DNA of 64,000 nt from CALEMW01 sp964343835 (lineage in GTDB: Bacteria > Krumholzibacteriota > Krumholzibacteriia > LZORAL124-64-63): the NCBI GenBank assembly GCA_964343835.1, contig CAYFKR010000004.1, positions 166,394 to 230,393 of the forward strand, read 5' to 3'. Shown in pieces: positions 63,753 through 64,000 of the stretch. A program made the position numbers and the translations under genes. The notes beneath the pieces are model-generated. The model was not told the DNA's origin, searched no databases, and saw only the letters and a list, made by a program, of their open reading frames with translations. The stretch's first letter is position 1, and each line of letters begins with the position of its first letter.

Positions 63753-64000
63753 ATGTCGGAGATCAAGGCCTTCATGGATCAGGTCGTCGCGAAGAACCCG
63801 GAGCAGGCCGAGTTCCACCAGGCCGTGGACGAGGTCGTCACCTCGTTGTGGCCGGTGCTGGACAAGCGCCCCGAGTACCGCAAGGGCAAGATCCTCGAGC
63901 GGATCGTGGAGCCCGAGCGCGTGATCATGTTCCGTGTGCCCTGGCTCGACGACAACGGCGACGTCCAGGTCAACCGCGGCTTCCGCATCGAGATGAACAG
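63753..64000 (+). CDS. gdhA: NADP-type glutamate dehydrogenase (N-terminal part, cut off by window edge)
   Basis: At least 82 residues from ATG 63753; ATG 63747 is closer to the GGGAG ribosome site and less likely. QAEFHQAVDEVVTSLWPVLD, ILERIVEPERVIMFRVPWLD and GDVQVNRGFRIEMN match the start of hexameric GdhA from E. coli and others. It makes glutamate from 2-oxoglutarate and ammonia. The catalytic region is beyond the window. Confidence 0.93.
   Translation, partial: MSEIKAFMDQVVAKNPEQAEFHQAVDEVVTSLWPVLDKRPEYRKGKILERIVEPERVIMFRVPWLDDNGDVQVNRGFRIEMN

Overview
The window is high-GC bacterial chromosomal DNA, densely packed on both strands. Two 10-N stretches (42371-42380 and 56274-56283) show that it is a scaffold, probably from a metagenome assembly. 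Several secreted proteins end in a PNPFNP-type FlgD-like domain. LVIVD propellers, a tricorn-like protease and a large receiver/PPDK_N protein of a type I recall from Bacteroidota are also present. Together these point to the FCB superphylum, perhaps a Krumholzibacteriota/Eisenbacteria-like lineage. This placement is an inference; there is no rRNA in the window.

Layout. 1-9.4 kb: a truncated SpoIIE-type phosphatase, an LpdD-like protein, a CHAT-like protein lacking the usual Cys, tRNA-Leu, smpB, and an overlapping cell-wall/RNA/nucleotide operon (amidase, GerMN protein, murI, rph, and an rdgB with a large insertion). 9.4-14.2 kb: tRNA-Pro, tRNA-Arg, tRNA-His, ssb, a secreted propeller, nth and tRNA-Lys. 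14.3-19.8 kb: a small unknown protein, a porin-like protein, a chemoreceptor and a second propeller. 19.8-24.5 kb: an aldo/keto reductase and a zinc-type ABC uptake operon that ends in a predicted Cu/Zn efflux permease. 24.6-27.9 kb: a tricorn-like protease, followed by a nested inverted-repeat element. 28.1-35.85 kb: a full tryptophan operon (trpEGDCFBA plus a DAHP synthase), preceded by a promoter, a Trp-rich leader peptide and a complete attenuator.

35.9-42.1 kb holds the most striking region: two neighbouring genes whose reading frames are interrupted by a UGA exactly where the family has a catalytic cysteine, each followed by a hairpin of the bacterial SECIS type. One is a secreted Omp28/thioredoxin-like domain (UPYC motif) fused to FG-GAP, ASPIC/UnbV and FlgD-like domains. 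The other is a peroxiredoxin with Sec at the peroxidatic position and no resolving Cys at the usual C-terminal place. The organism therefore very probably makes selenoproteins; the Sec machinery is not in this window.

42.2-56 kb: an EttA-type ABC-F gene damaged by an assembly join, a 21-residue surface-repeat protein, acs, a three-gene glycosyltransferase/deacetylase operon, a beta-helix lipoprotein, a GT4 glycosyltransferase, a type-5 uracil-DNA glycosylase, an esterase, a DUF4920-like protein and a PepSY-type membrane protein. 56-64 kb: a saccharopine-pathway lysine operon (LKR, SDH and an ALDH7-type enzyme), the receiver/PPDK_N protein and the start of gdhA. Most promoters I could read follow TTGACN-17-TANNNT, which suggests a conventional housekeeping sigma factor.
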